Source: Heliomarina sp018223035 (GTDB lineage Bacteria; Pseudomonadota; Alphaproteobacteria; Rhodobacterales; Rhodobacteraceae). Taken from it: DNA of 64,000 nt. The DNA is taken from the NCBI GenBank assembly GCA_018223035.1, contig JAAEZD010000001.1, positions 391,566 through 455,565 of the forward strand, written 5' to 3'. The notes below the pieces were generated by a model. That model did not search any database. It was not told where the DNA came from and saw only the letters and a list, made by a program, of their open reading frames with translations. Made by a program: the position numbers and the translations under genes. Every line of letters begins with the position of its first letter. The stretch's first letter is position 1. This document shows, one piece after another, positions 18,642 to 27,521 of the stretch.

Positions 18642-19637
18642 ATGGGCAACGACATTTCCGACACGACCATTCCGATCATCGACGCACGGGAAATCACCTC
18701 GGGCGACAGCGCAACCGATGCAAAATTTGCGGCTGCGGCCAAGGATGCGGGCTTTATGCGTCTATCGAACGTTGACGAGGCGCTGGGGCTGTCGTCGCAC
18801 TTACGGCCCGAGCTGCTGAAATTCTTTGACCTGCCTACGTGCGAGAAGAGCAAGCTCGCGCGCCGCAAATTCGCCCCCGAACATCCAAATGTTTATCGGG
18901 GGTATTTTCCGCTGCAGAGCGGCCAACCCACCTACAAGGAGGGGATCGATATCGGGGCGGATGCAGTCGACAGCGCTCGTACAGGTAGTTTTGGCGATCC
19001 GCTGCTCGAGCCAACTCCGTGGCCTGAAAACGCCGATGATTGGCGTGAGAGTGTCGCCGAATATTACGTCGCGATGGAAGGTCTTGGCCGCATGCTACTT
19101 GCCGGGCTTGCCCGTGGTCTCGCGCTTGACCCCGCCCTCATGACGCCGCTTTTCGACTCCTCGAATTCCACGCTTCGGCTGATCCGTTACCCGGAAAGAT
19201 CGGCGGAGTCACTGCCCGAAGATCTTACACAGGTTCAGGTCAGCTCGGGGGATCCGCGCTGGCTGGTTGGCGGTGCCCATACGGATTCCGGCTTTGTCAC
19301 CTTGCTATGGCAGGACGACAACGGGGGCTTGCAGGCCGAGGCGCATAATGGCGACTGGATCGATGTCCCGCCGACCGCGAACGGGCTGGCGGTCAATTTC
19401 GGTCAACTGCTGGAGCAGTGGACCGGCGGACAGGTTCGCGCGACACGGCACCGCGTGCTTGGCGGCTTGCGGGAAAGAGTCTCGATCCCCTTCTTCTTTG
19501 AGCCGGCGGTCGATGCGATCATCGAACCGCTTCCTCTTGCCGGGTGCGAGCCTTTCACACCCTTTGCTTACGGTGATTTCCTATGGAACCACATGTCAAA
19601 ATTCATCGAATTCCAGGGCGTTGAGCGCGCCGCGTGA
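18642..19637 (+). CDS. 2-oxoglutarate/Fe(II)-dependent oxygenase, isopenicillin N synthase-like family
   Basis: A 331-residue double-stranded beta-helix oxygenase. The N-terminal DIOX_N region (IPIIDAREI) is followed by the iron-binding facial triad His213-Asp215 (GAHTDSG) and His270 (TRHRVL), and the 2-oxoglutarate-binding Arg279-x-Ser281 (RERVS). Family members include bacterial homologues of plant dioxygenases acting on small acids and amines. It follows the LysR gene on the same strand, next to the amine catabolism operon. A hydroxylation step on the same substrate is possible but not shown. No start ambiguity: ATG 18642. Confidence 0.9.
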   Translation: MGNDISDTTIPIIDAREITSGDSATDAKFAAAAKDAGFMRLSNVDEALGLSSHLRPELLKFFDLPTCEKSKLARRKFAPEHPNVYRGYFPLQSGQPTYKEGIDIGADAVDSARTGSFGDPLLEPTPWPENADDWRESVAEYYVAMEGLGRMLLAGLARGLALDPALMTPLFDSSNSTLRLIRYPERSAESLPEDLTQVQVSSGDPRWLVGGAHTDSGFVTLLWQDDNGGLQAEAHNGDWIDVPPTANGLAVNFGQLLEQWTGGQVRATRHRVLGGLRERVSIPFFFEPAVDAIIEPLPLAGCEPFTPFAYGDFLWNHMSKFIEFQGVERAA

Positions 19638-19787
19638 TGGCCTGGTTCCCCGAAGGACAGGCAGATGTCGGGCGCACTTCTTTTTGTTCGATCTCAGTGT
19701 GGATTGCCCCATTTTGTAAATGGTGTGCCCAAAAGCACCGATTGAGGCCCGCGTTAAGCGTCGCGACACAGGCAAGGAACCAAGGCA

Positions 19788-20591
19788 TTGATCCAGTCCG
19801 ACATTGCTGAACCCCTCGCGCGCCGGAACCTTGCCCTGCTCCTCGCCATTCTCGTGATTTGGACGATCATTACCATTTTCGGGGCGAGGCTGATCTACTC
19901 CGGCGATGTCTCGCTGGGCGATGTCGTGAAGACCGGCATCGCATGGCAAATCCTTGCAGCGGCGCTTTTCCTCGTTTGCGTCATTCGGTTTTTCAAGTGG
20001 CGCGATCTAGGCCTGCGTGGACCTCAGGCGGGCACGCTGAGGCTGCTCTGGCTGCCATTCTTGATCTTGACGATGATGGGAATCCTGGCGGTTCTTTCGG
20101 GACTGCCGCCGGTCCCCGTCGTCGTCATGATCCTGCTCAACACGTTTCTAGTGGGCTTTTCCGAAGAAGTAATGTTCCGCGGCATCTTCTACTCCGCGCT
20201 TCGAGACAGGCTGCCGATCTGGACCGCTATAATCTGGACAAGCGTGGCCTTTGGTGCTGTTCACGTTCTCAATGGATTCGTGACCGGCGACTTCGGCACG
20301 GCGACGATTCAGGCTTTCGCGGCAGCGGCCAGTGGGCTGGTGTTGATCGCGATAAGGCTGCGCACCGGATCGCTATGGATTGCGATTGCATATCACGCCC
20401 TCTGGGACTGGATCCTTTTTGTTGGGATTGCTGGCTCTGCAGGGCCGGTGCCCACGCAGGTCGGCGCGACCCCGTCCATTGCCGTAATGCTCCTCCCCTT
20501 CTTGCTGGTGCTCCCCAATGCGCTCTACGCGCTTTGGCTATTACGGGGCGTGGGACGATCTCTGCCGTTGGGCGACCCGAAGGCCCTTTGA
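19788..20591 (+). CDS. CPBP-family intramembrane metalloprotease
   Basis: A 267-residue protein with about eight hydrophobic segments and the CPBP/Abi motifs: motif 1 EEVMFRG (Glu126, Glu127, Arg131), motif 2 His159 in FGAVHVLNG, and motif 3 His203 in AYHALWDW. Related proteins include Rce1-like prenyl protease and bacteriocin self-immunity proteins. The start is TTG 19788, preceded by AAGGAACC; there is no earlier in-frame ATG. It stands alone, without bacteriocin genes nearby. The substrate is unknown. The upstream 150 bp contain no gene. Confidence 0.85.
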   Translation: MIQSDIAEPLARRNLALLLAILVIWTIITIFGARLIYSGDVSLGDVVKTGIAWQILAAALFLVCVIRFFKWRDLGLRGPQAGTLRLLWLPFLILTMMGILAVLSGLPPVPVVVMILLNTFLVGFSEEVMFRGIFYSALRDRLPIWTAIIWTSVAFGAVHVLNGFVTGDFGTATIQAFAAAASGLVLIAIRLRTGSLWIAIAYHALWDWILFVGIAGSAGPVPTQVGATPSIAVMLLPFLLVLPNALYALWLLRGVGRSLPLGDPKAL

Positions 20592-20666
20592 GCGCGAGAT
20601 CGGACAGATTGCTTACGTTTCAGCCAAACGTTCGGACCCAACCGACGTTACTTACGAGAGTTCTCA

Positions 20667-20915
20667 TTGCCCGAGCATATTCCCAACTTTTCAATCAGGA
20701 ACACTATCCTAGAACCGATGCGACGGACACTGGCGGCGCACCGGCAAGGACGGGAAGTCTTTGCAGGCCCGCTGTTCGCAGGAGCGTTGTCCTTTAGCAG
20801 CATCCTGTCGCTACCCTTTGCCCTGAATGAGCTGGAACAGGATCTGGTCGCCGCCATCGACGGCGATCCGGCAACGCCAGTCCAATCCGCCCAGCTGGCC
20901 GGTCTCGCACCGTGA
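20667..20915 (+). pseudogene. C-terminal remnant of a siderophore-binding protein
   Basis: About 80 residues resembling the end of a FhuD/FecB-type iron-siderophore binding protein (VFAGPLFAGALSFSSILSLP, then an acidic helix and a Pro-rich tail). The N-terminal two thirds, the leader and the binding lobes are missing. Its stop overlaps the GTG of the first permease, preserving the original operon order. It is the first piece of a decayed iron-uptake operon that runs to 23576. Confidence 0.65.
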
Positions 20916-21891
20916 AATGGATTGCCCTTGTATTAGGACTGCTTACAGTCATGGCAGTGTCCCTGACCCTCGGCGTCAGAAGCCCCGCCTTTTCAGACTA
21001 AGACTATGTCGCGGCTTTCACCAATTATGATCAGTAAGACTCGGATCATGTCACCGTACTGCAAATTTGGTTGCCGCGTGTGATCGCGGCGCTGATCACT
21101 GGTGGAGCGCTTGGGGTAGCTGGCAGCCTGACGCAGGCGCTAACCCGCAATCCCCTTGCCGATCCCGGGCTGCTTGGTGTCAATGCCGGCACAGCCTTTG
21201 CCCTTATTATCTCTTCAGGCAGGCAAGCCAGAGCCATATCGCTTTCCTTTCGTTTCCCGGCGCGGCCCTCGCTGCGATGGCAGTTTTCGCCCTTGGCGGC
21301 AGGCTCAAGGGGGATGCCGGGCCGGTGCACCTGACGCCGGCCGGGGCCACGTTGAATGCGCTGCTGCTGTCATTAGCCACGGGCGTCGTGCTGATCTGTC
21401 AGGATTCACTTGAAATCCTGCGCTTCTGGGTCGCTGGGTCTCTTTCGCAGGCCACGGTTAGACCACTTTTCGAAATGGCCTGCGTGGCCGCACTAGGACC
21501 GCTGGATCGCTTGGGCAATTACTCATCGCCTCGAAGCGATTTCCCTTGGGGCAGCGCTTGCGCGTGGTCTTGGCACCGACCCGGGCAAGATTCAGGCCGC
21601 AATGCTGGTCGCCGTGACGCTGACAACCGGCGCGGCCGTAGCCGTCGCTGCCCTCATCGCTTTTTTCGGGCTGATCATTCCGCCGGTTGCCCGCTGCTTT
21701 CCGGGCCATAACCTGCGACTTGAACTGGTCGCTTCCGCGATCCTCGGCGCGGTGCTGTTGCTGCTGGCTGACACGCTGGGTCGCCTTGATCTCACCCCTT
21801 AGAGGTTCGCGCCGGCATCATGGTGGCGCTGCTCGGTGCGCCTGTCTTTATCTTCATCGCACGCAGCCTGCGCCCCGGGGCAACTGCGTGA
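20912..21891 (+). pseudogene. FecCD-type siderophore ABC permease, first copy, decayed
   Basis: Homology to FecCD/FhuB permeases can be followed in pieces: start GTG 20912 with MAVSLTLGVRSPAFSD, in-frame TAA at 20999 and 21035, then the family motif GALGVAGSLTQALTRNPLADP in the same frame, a shift near 21230 into a frame reading FLSFPGAALAAMAVFALGGR, another near 21520 leading to AALIAFFGLIIPPVAR, and a third near 21800 leading to GAPVFIFIARSL. Two stops and at least three frameshifts make it nonfunctional. It ends at TGA 21889, overlapping the second permease. Confidence 0.85.
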
Positions 21892-22851
21892 AAGGCCCTG
21901 TACTTCTAAGCATATTCCTAGGGGCCTCATGCTTGGCGGCAATATCGATTGGTCAGGTAGATATGGCGCGCATGACCTCCTAACCCTCCTGGCTACCGGA
22001 AAAGGTCCCAGCGCGCTGATCCTAGATACAATTCGCGGCCCTCAAGTTGCGACCGCATTGGGAGCGGAGGCCGTGTTCGGTCTTTCCGGCGCACTTTTCC
22101 AGACCCTGTTCCGAAATCCACTGGCAGCGCCGGATATCCTTGGCTTCACTTCGTGCGCCGGATTGGCCGTGGTTGCGAAGATTGCGCTTGGGCTGAACCT
22201 GCCGATGCCGTTGGTCGCCTCTTTGGGCGGATTGCTTGCTGCATTGCTCGTGGCGCTGGCTTCGCTTCAGCCCGGCAGACCGACACAGCCGCTGACGCTT
22301 ATTCTCGTCAGTCTCGGGATAGGGTTCTTAGCCTCGGCGCTGACGACATTCCTGATGACACTCCTGCCGAACGCGACAACGGCGGACGCACAACGCTGGA
22401 TGGTCGGTTCGCTCGCGGCTCGCAACTGGAGCCGTGTCCTACAGGTCTGGTTACCCGGAGTTTCGCTGTCTATCGCAGCCGCAGCACAGGTCAAATCCCT
22501 TGCCGTGCTTGAACTAGGCGATGAGCTGCTTGGCATTGATGTTCAGCGCTGCCGTTGGGCATCGCGGCCACCGGCGTGCTGCTTGCAGCCACAGGCCTCG
22601 CCGTTGCGGGACCGATCCCCTTCGTGCCCCTGATGGCCGGCCCGCTTGGCAGCCGCCTCACGGAAGCCCGATCCTTGAAAGGCAAACTGACGTCAGCCGC
22701 AGCAGCCGGGGCGCGGGTCACCGTCCTTGCCGACCTTTTCGCAAGAGCAGCACTGCCGGGAATACAGCTGCCCGTAGGCGTGATGACAGGCCTAATCAGG
22801 GCACCGTATCTGCTTTGGCTTCTGTCTCGAGAAATGGAAAGGGGGCGAATT
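21888..22851 (+). pseudogene. FecCD-type siderophore ABC permease, second copy, decayed
   Basis: Starts with GTG 21888 and terminates early at TAA near 21981. The remainder is in another frame from about 21960, with clear permease sequence (FGLSGALFQTLFRNPLAAPD, then DAQRWMVGSLAARNW) up to about 22540, followed by a shift to GPIPFVPLMAGPLGSRL and a C-terminus at LIRAPYLLWLLSRE. The normal stop is lost, so the last frame reads into the ATPase gene. Size and motifs agree with a 340-residue partner permease before decay. Confidence 0.85.
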
Positions 22852-23576
22852 ATGACCCCGAGAGCTGAAAACCTGTCGCTCGGGTATCATGATCATATCG
22901 CAATCAACGATCTGGCCATCGAATTGAAGCGCGGCGATATGACAACGATTCTAAGCCCCAACGGCTGCGGGAAAATCGGCTGTCCTGAAATCGCTGGCAC
23001 GGTTGGTGAAGCCGTTGAATGGGCGCGTCACATTGAATGGTCGAGACATCCACGCCTGAACAGCCGATCATTGGCACGCGAGATGGCGATCCTGCCGCAA
23101 ACTCCCCTCGCCCTAGATTGCATCAATGCTGGTGATCTGGTCAAATGGGGCCGGACACCGTGGAGAGGTTTTCTCTCCCCGTGGAGCGAGCACGACTCGC
23201 AAGCCTCAAAAATGCGCTGGATGCCGTGGGATTGACCGAAATGGCGGATCGTCCGGTACAGGAACTGTCGGGCGGTCAGCGTCAGCGAACATGGATTGCG
23301 TTGGCTCTGGCACAGAATGCACCGCTTTTGTTGCTGGACGAACCGACGACCTATCTGGATCTGGTGCATGAGATCGATGTGCTCAGCCTGCTTCGCAAGC
23401 GGAACGTGGATGATGGCCTGACAGTCATCAGCGTGCCGCACGACCTGAACGTCGCCGCCCGCTTCTCGGACACGCTGATCCTGCTTGGCCAATGTGGGTT
23501 AGTCGCCGCCAGAACACCGGAACAGGTCATCACGCCAGAAAATCTGGAAATGTCATTTGGCCTAAATCGCGAGTGA
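22852..23576 (+). pseudogene. FecE/FepC-type siderophore ABC ATPase, decayed
   Basis: Starts at ATG 22852 (MTPRAENLSLGYHDH). The Walker A motif is destroyed: LSPNGCGKIGC replaces the expected GPNGCGKSTLL, with loss of a few bases. The frame then breaks between 23150 and 23230. The second half is intact in the next frame, with signature LSGGQRQRTWIALALAQN, Walker B LLLLDEPTTYLD and H-loop VPHDLNVAARFSD, ending at 23576. The loss of the nucleotide-binding loop alone would inactivate it. Confidence 0.88.
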
Positions 23577-23976
23577 TACCTGATCCCGCAATCGGATGGA
23601 CGGAGAATTTTGATCTATTTGGTCAACGCCACGCTGGCCAATTAGCTCATGCAGCAATCAATAACATCGAAAGATGTTCTTGCTGGGCCAGAGCAAAGAT
23701 CAAACATGTTGTCAGCTGCAGGATGTGTTACGTGCGGGAATAAGATCTTGATGATCTTTAAGCCACTCATCGCGACGTTTTTCCATTTAATGCAGGATCG
23801 GCTACTGCAGGAGTGAAAATCGCTGGGCTCGTGAATTATAAACTTTTTGTCGAGCTAACCGTCGTCGCCGTGATGTCTTCCAGACCATACCGACTTCCAA
23901 TAATACATCTTCGATTATTTAATACAAACTCTGCGACAGTTGTGGTTGAGGTCTGCTATGCCCCGCTTACTGGCAG
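23577..23976. other. Noncoding stretch after the decayed siderophore operon
   Basis: Four hundred bases of lower GC with no ORF that resembles a protein family on either strand. It probably contains further degraded sequence. No clear repeat or insertion-sequence end is visible. Confidence 0.5.
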
Positions 23977-24613
23977 CTATTCTTCAGGTTTGCAACGCTC
24001 CAATGGGTGACTGACAATAAAGGCCGTCTGAACGCCGCTTTCGGCTTCATAGTGCGATATAAATCCTGCTTTCAACATTTCCGCCAGCACGAAATTTCTG
24101 CGCTCAACCGCTCGTTCGTATGACCTAACTGGATGGAAATGGATTGGAGATTTGGGCAGTGCTGCTAAGTAAGCGATTTCCTCAAGTCTCAGATCATCAA
24201 TAAGTTTTCCAAAATACGCCAAGGCTGCGCCAAGAATGCCAAAGCAATTTTGCCCTAGGAAAATCTGTTTCACATACCAGTTCAAAACCTCTTCATGTGA
24301 GTGTTTCACCTATCACAAATGAAAGTGCTAATCTTTGGCGTTTCCCTTCTCTTGGTTGAAGGTACCAACGTCCGATCTGCTGTGTGATGGTAGAGTTTTG
24401 AAGTGGACGTTTTAAGAAATAGCGATCCTCTGCCGCGACAAATGCAAGTTGCGCGGTGCGGGGAATCGTCGGCCAATTGGTCGCTAATTCTTGATAGTGT
24501 TTACGTACTTGATCAGGGCTTGGAAGCTCTGGTACCGTCGTGTCGCCTCTGGCAACCACCGCCGAGACAATGATGACAAAAATACTGAAAAGTAGTTTCT
24601 GAGAAGGACTCAT
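23977..24613 (-). pseudogene. Frameshifted secreted GT51 transglycosylase-like protein
   Basis: Two overlapping ORFs together make a peptidoglycan glycosyltransferase (GT51) resembling the catalytic module of class A penicillin-binding proteins or MtgA. The first (24613 to about 24297) has a signal peptide (LLFSIFVIIVSAVVARG) and the catalytic region AFVAAEDRYFLKRP, with the glutamate of the EDxxF motif and the ITQQI motif. The second (to 23977) continues with HEEVLNWYVKQIFLGQNCFG and LEEIAYLAALPKSP. The join needs a +1 shift at about 24298-24305, where GETL meets SHEEVL. A sequencing error cannot be excluded, because the assembly gap is only 470 bp away. Confidence 0.75.
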
Positions 24614-25085
24614 AAGGAAGCCTATCAAACAGGTTTTTTTGCAGAATGAGGCCAAACAAGTCCGATTGCCAGTCAACCCACGGAACGCAATTACAGTTTC
24701 TTCTCCAAATCCGGAAAGTCACCCTTCGCGCATTCGCAGAGAAGGCGAACTTTGTCCCACATAGCGGACCTCTTGAATGAAAACGGCTCGTGACCGATTA
24801 CAGCCCACCTCTGCCTTTTAGCCTAGAGATTTCTGACTATACGCAGAAGCATTTTGGCCGCCAACGTCAAGGCCAGAGACACCCAAGGAGAAGGCCGAAC
24901 CACCTGCACAGAGAATAGATGCCCAAAGGCGACGGGCAACGCGCGCGCCCTGACCCTAGAAGCCCGAAACTGCAATCAGTTCCCCGCAAACGCAGACGAC
25001 ACCAAACGCCGGCCCACCCTGAAAGGTGGCGATCACTGTAAACGAAATTTTCCATAAGCTGAGATTAGGGCAGTCGTGTGTACAT
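24614..25085. other. Noncoding stretch up to the assembly gap
   Basis: No convincing gene, RNA or insertion element is seen on either strand. Short ORFs in 24854-25057 on both strands lack recognisable motifs. The segment ends at an N-run, so part of a gene may be missing from the assembly. Confidence 0.5.
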
Positions 25086-25095
25086 NNNNNNNNNN
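25086..25095. other. Assembly gap (10 Ns) flanked by GTGTACAT on both sides
   Basis: Ten undetermined bases interrupt the sequence. The eight bases GTGTACAT stand directly before and directly after the Ns. This is what a scaffold join of two contigs with overlapping ends looks like, or a repeat that broke the assembly. True gap length is unknown. Confidence 0.95.
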
Positions 25096-25199
25096 GTGTA
25101 CATCATCGACTGCACGTTTATTCCCACGTTGACGCTCGCTTTGTTAGACTGGTTATTCGGAGAGGCGTCCCGTTCCTGTCGCGCCCCTTTGAATCGCGA

Positions 25200-26186
25200 T
25201 CATGAAGGCAACTTACGGGCTTCGGAAAACGAAACGAGACGACGTCCGGCCTCATCCCAGAGTGCGAGCTTTGCGCAACCCAGGCTCTCATAGAACGTAA
25301 TTCTTCCGACCTCGTTGAACTGAACGTTGTCCCGAAGAACTTCGGGCAGTCGGTAGAACGGGATGCGGCTGGCGAGGTGATGGATATGATGTGCACCGAT
25401 GTTCCCCGTCATCCATGTCAGAATTGGCGGCAAAACGTAATGGGACGAGCCACGATACGACGCGTCCTGCACCGTCCACTCTGTATCCTGATCCCAATAT
25501 GTCTCTTCGAACTGATGCTGGACATAGAAGAGCCATGTGCCGACAATCGCCGCGAGCACCATCATGGGCAGGTAGACGAAGACCAGTACCGGAACGCCAC
25601 CCAGCAGATAAAGCGATCCGAGCAGAGCGATGATTGCGCCATCGGTGCCAAGGGCACTTTTCCACTCTCCCCGTCGTGCCTTAAGGGGATTGGGCGGTAC
25701 ACGGTTCCAAATCATGAAATTGAATGTCGCGATGAACCCGAAGAGCACCAACGGATTCCGTAGAAGTCGGTATCCGGCACGCGCGACCAACGACCTGGAG
25801 CGATATTCGGCGATCGTCAGGGTGGGGATGTCACCCGTTCCGCGATGGTCGAGGTTACCGGTCGTCGCGTGATGAAGCGCGTGGTTCTGTTTCCACATTG
25901 CGTACGGGGTTAGCGTCAGCACGCCGATAACCCGCCCGCACCATCCGTTCCAGAACCGGGACGAGAAGAAAGCGCCGTGTCCGCAGTCATGCTGGATCAC
26001 GAAGAGACGGATGACGAAGGCTGCGTTGATCAGCGACAGGCCGACCGAAAGCCACGGGCTGATCGCGAGGGACCACCACGACAGGGCAAAGATGAAAGCG
26101 AAGGGGAGTGCTGTAGCGACCAATTCAAAACGACTGCGCGACGGAATCGGGGTCCGATAAGCTGCGAGACGACGACTCCAAGCCAG
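25200..26186 (-). CDS. Membrane fatty acid desaturase (start codon uncertain)
   Basis: A desaturase with the three diiron histidine boxes HDCGH, HALHH and HHIHH (residues about 66-70, 102-106 and 266-270 from the start used) and four membrane helices. It resembles omega-6/delta-12 type bacterial acyl-lipid desaturases. The frame is open up to 26375 but contains no ATG or GTG below cspA. CTG 26186 has GAGG at seven bases and gives the usual family N-terminus (AYRTPIPSRSRFELV); TTG 26123 would remove conserved residues. Either a rare CTG start is used or the original start was lost. It lies behind cspA, separated by a strong stem-loop, a pairing that fits cold adaptation of membranes. Confidence 0.8.
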   Translation of the reverse strand: MAWSRRLAAYRTPIPSRSRFELVATALPFAFIFALSWWSLAISPWLSVGLSLINAAFVIRLFVIQHDCGHGAFFSSRFWNGWCGRVIGVLTLTPYAMWKQNHALHHATTGNLDHRGTGDIPTLTIAEYRSRSLVARAGYRLLRNPLVLFGFIATFNFMIWNRVPPNPLKARRGEWKSALGTDGAIIALLGSLYLLGGVPVLVFVYLPMMVLAAIVGTWLFYVQHQFEETYWDQDTEWTVQDASYRGSSHYVLPPILTWMTGNIGAHHIHHLASRIPFYRLPEVLRDNVQFNEVGRITFYESLGCAKLALWDEAGRRLVSFSEARKLPS

Positions 26187-26257
26187 CGCCGAACCTCGAG
26201 TCGGACTCGGTCCGTGGACTGTTGGTCGAGGATCTGTGTGTGGAAGAGATTGGTGTG

Positions 26258-26281
26258 CCGGGTGCCTGTCAGGGCACCCGG
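26258..26281. terminator. Strong stem-loop between cspA and the desaturase gene
   Basis: Nine-base arms CCGGGTGCC and GGCACCCGG pair perfectly around a six-base loop, 12 bp after the cspA stop. No T-tract follows on the minus strand, so it is either a weak terminator or a 3' stabilising hairpin of the cspA mRNA. Its location means read-through is required if the desaturase lacks its own promoter. Confidence 0.6.
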
Positions 26282-26292
26282 CTATGCTCGGA

Positions 26293-26499
26293 TCAGGCGA
26301 GCGCGAGATTGGTCGCGCTCTCTCTGTTGTCGCGGCCCGATTCGACGTCGAAGGTAACCTTCTGAGCGTCGGCAAGACCGGTCAGGCCTGCGCGTTCGAC
26401 GGCCGAAATGTGGACGAAGACGTCACGTCCGCCTGTCTCGGGCTCGATGAAGCCGAAGCCTTTAGTTGCGTTGAACCATTTCACGGTGCCATTGGCCAT
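26293..26499 (-). CDS. cspA: Cold shock protein (CspA family)
   Basis: A 68-residue single cold-shock domain with RNP1 (KGFGFIEP) and RNP2 (DVFVHISAV) and the leading GTVKWFNATKG. Such proteins bind single-stranded RNA and DNA and act as RNA chaperones. Length and motifs are complete. The GC-rich leader upstream (26500-26600) has no recognisable riboswitch. It precedes the desaturase gene on the same strand. Confidence 0.96.
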   Translation of the reverse strand: MANGTVKWFNATKGFGFIEPETGGRDVFVHISAVERAGLTGLADAQKVTFDVESGRDNRESATNLALA

Positions 26500-26716
26500 A
26501 TCCGTGATCTCCTATTCTTGGTGCTGCCCGCAGTATCCGGCAGCCCGGCAATATCAGACTGAGTGATCGACTGAAGCCGGTTGAACGGAGGCAGAGGGTC
26601 GCAGAAAAACGTTAGCCAACCTCATGTGGATGTTTCCGGGGCAAAAAGCAAGTACACGGTTTCAGAAAATAGCGTGTCTTTGAGAAAGCCTGAACGAGAC
26701 GACGCATTATCTGCCA

Positions 26717-27049
26717 GTGCCCTTGAGGCAAGAGGGTATCTTTGAAAACAAAGCCGTGCAAAGCTGCTTCATGATTGCACTCGTACCCGAGCCTGGCGAC
26801 TTTCAACGAGTTCTCAGGCGCATGCTGAACCGTGCAGAGGGTTTGGGACGAACCGAAATCGCCATAAATGCGCAGGACCTGGACGAGGAAGTTGACGGCT
26901 ATCCTGGTGCCAGTCACCGCGTGGCCATGTGCTGTGATGCCATGGTCGCGGAGATGTGGTCCGACGACAATTTGCTGAGCGCTCCGCCCGATGGAATTGG
27001 CCAATCGTTGACCATAAATTTCCGGCTGCCGCGTCGATGGCAAAGGTAG
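26717..27049 (+). CDS. Small conserved-looking hypothetical protein
   Basis: A 110-residue ORF (GTG 26717) whose C-terminal half has the look of a real protein: VDGYPGASHRVAMCCDAM followed by a closing segment SLTINFRLPR that resembles the end of a family of uncharacterised proteins seen on alphaproteobacterial accessory DNA. The N-terminus is doubtful, and no good ribosome binding site is visible, so it may be a 3' fragment of a longer decayed gene. The opposite strand has an open frame of similar length (26612-27043) that lacks any motif. I do not know its function. Confidence 0.35.
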   Translation: MPLRQEGIFENKAVQSCFMIALVPEPGDFQRVLRRMLNRAEGLGRTEIAINAQDLDEEVDGYPGASHRVAMCCDAMVAEMWSDDNLLSAPPDGIGQSLTINFRLPRRWQR

Positions 27050-27521
27050 GAATTATGCTTTTGTAGTGGCGCCTAAAAGACGCCAGACGGAAATCGACGT
27101 GGGCTGTAGCGGTGGCGCGGCAGCCGCTGAGACGGCGAGAGAGCGGCAAAAATTTTTCAGTTACGTTTTCCGAATTCTCATCGAAGCCTTTTACACGCAA
27201 GTGTCCATTCAGGAATGCCACAAGATTGGGAATCTACTGGCACGCCTTGATGTCTGTTAGAAAAAATTGGTGCGAGTCCTGAATTGGCGCAAATCGACGA
27301 TCTCGAGAGATCCAACGTAAGGTCTGGGCCGACGATGCATCGCCGAGAAAACACCTAGGCGAATTCGGGCGTAGAGGCCGGTCGCAGACCGACAAAAAAG
27401 TCCTAAAGGTTCAAACCGCTACGCCACATCGATCCCCAAAGGTCCGTCGTGGGGCGTATCACGCAAGGCTGGACGCCTGAACAGAATGGCACCTAACCTC
27501 AGCGTCAAAAGGGAGAACGAT
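27050..27521. other. Noncoding stretch between hypothetical ORF and paiB
   Basis: About 470 bases without a supportable gene. Only short overlapping frames are present and none shows a family motif. It is the far end of the worn region that begins at 20667. Confidence 0.5.

Noticed and set aside
24854..25057. Overlapping short frames on both strands before the N gap
   Set aside because: Neither has a recognisable motif or start signal; the segment lies next to an assembly gap.
26612..27043. 143-codon open frame on the minus strand
   Set aside because: No motif or ribosome binding site. The opposite strand has the more protein-like C-terminus, though that too is uncertain.
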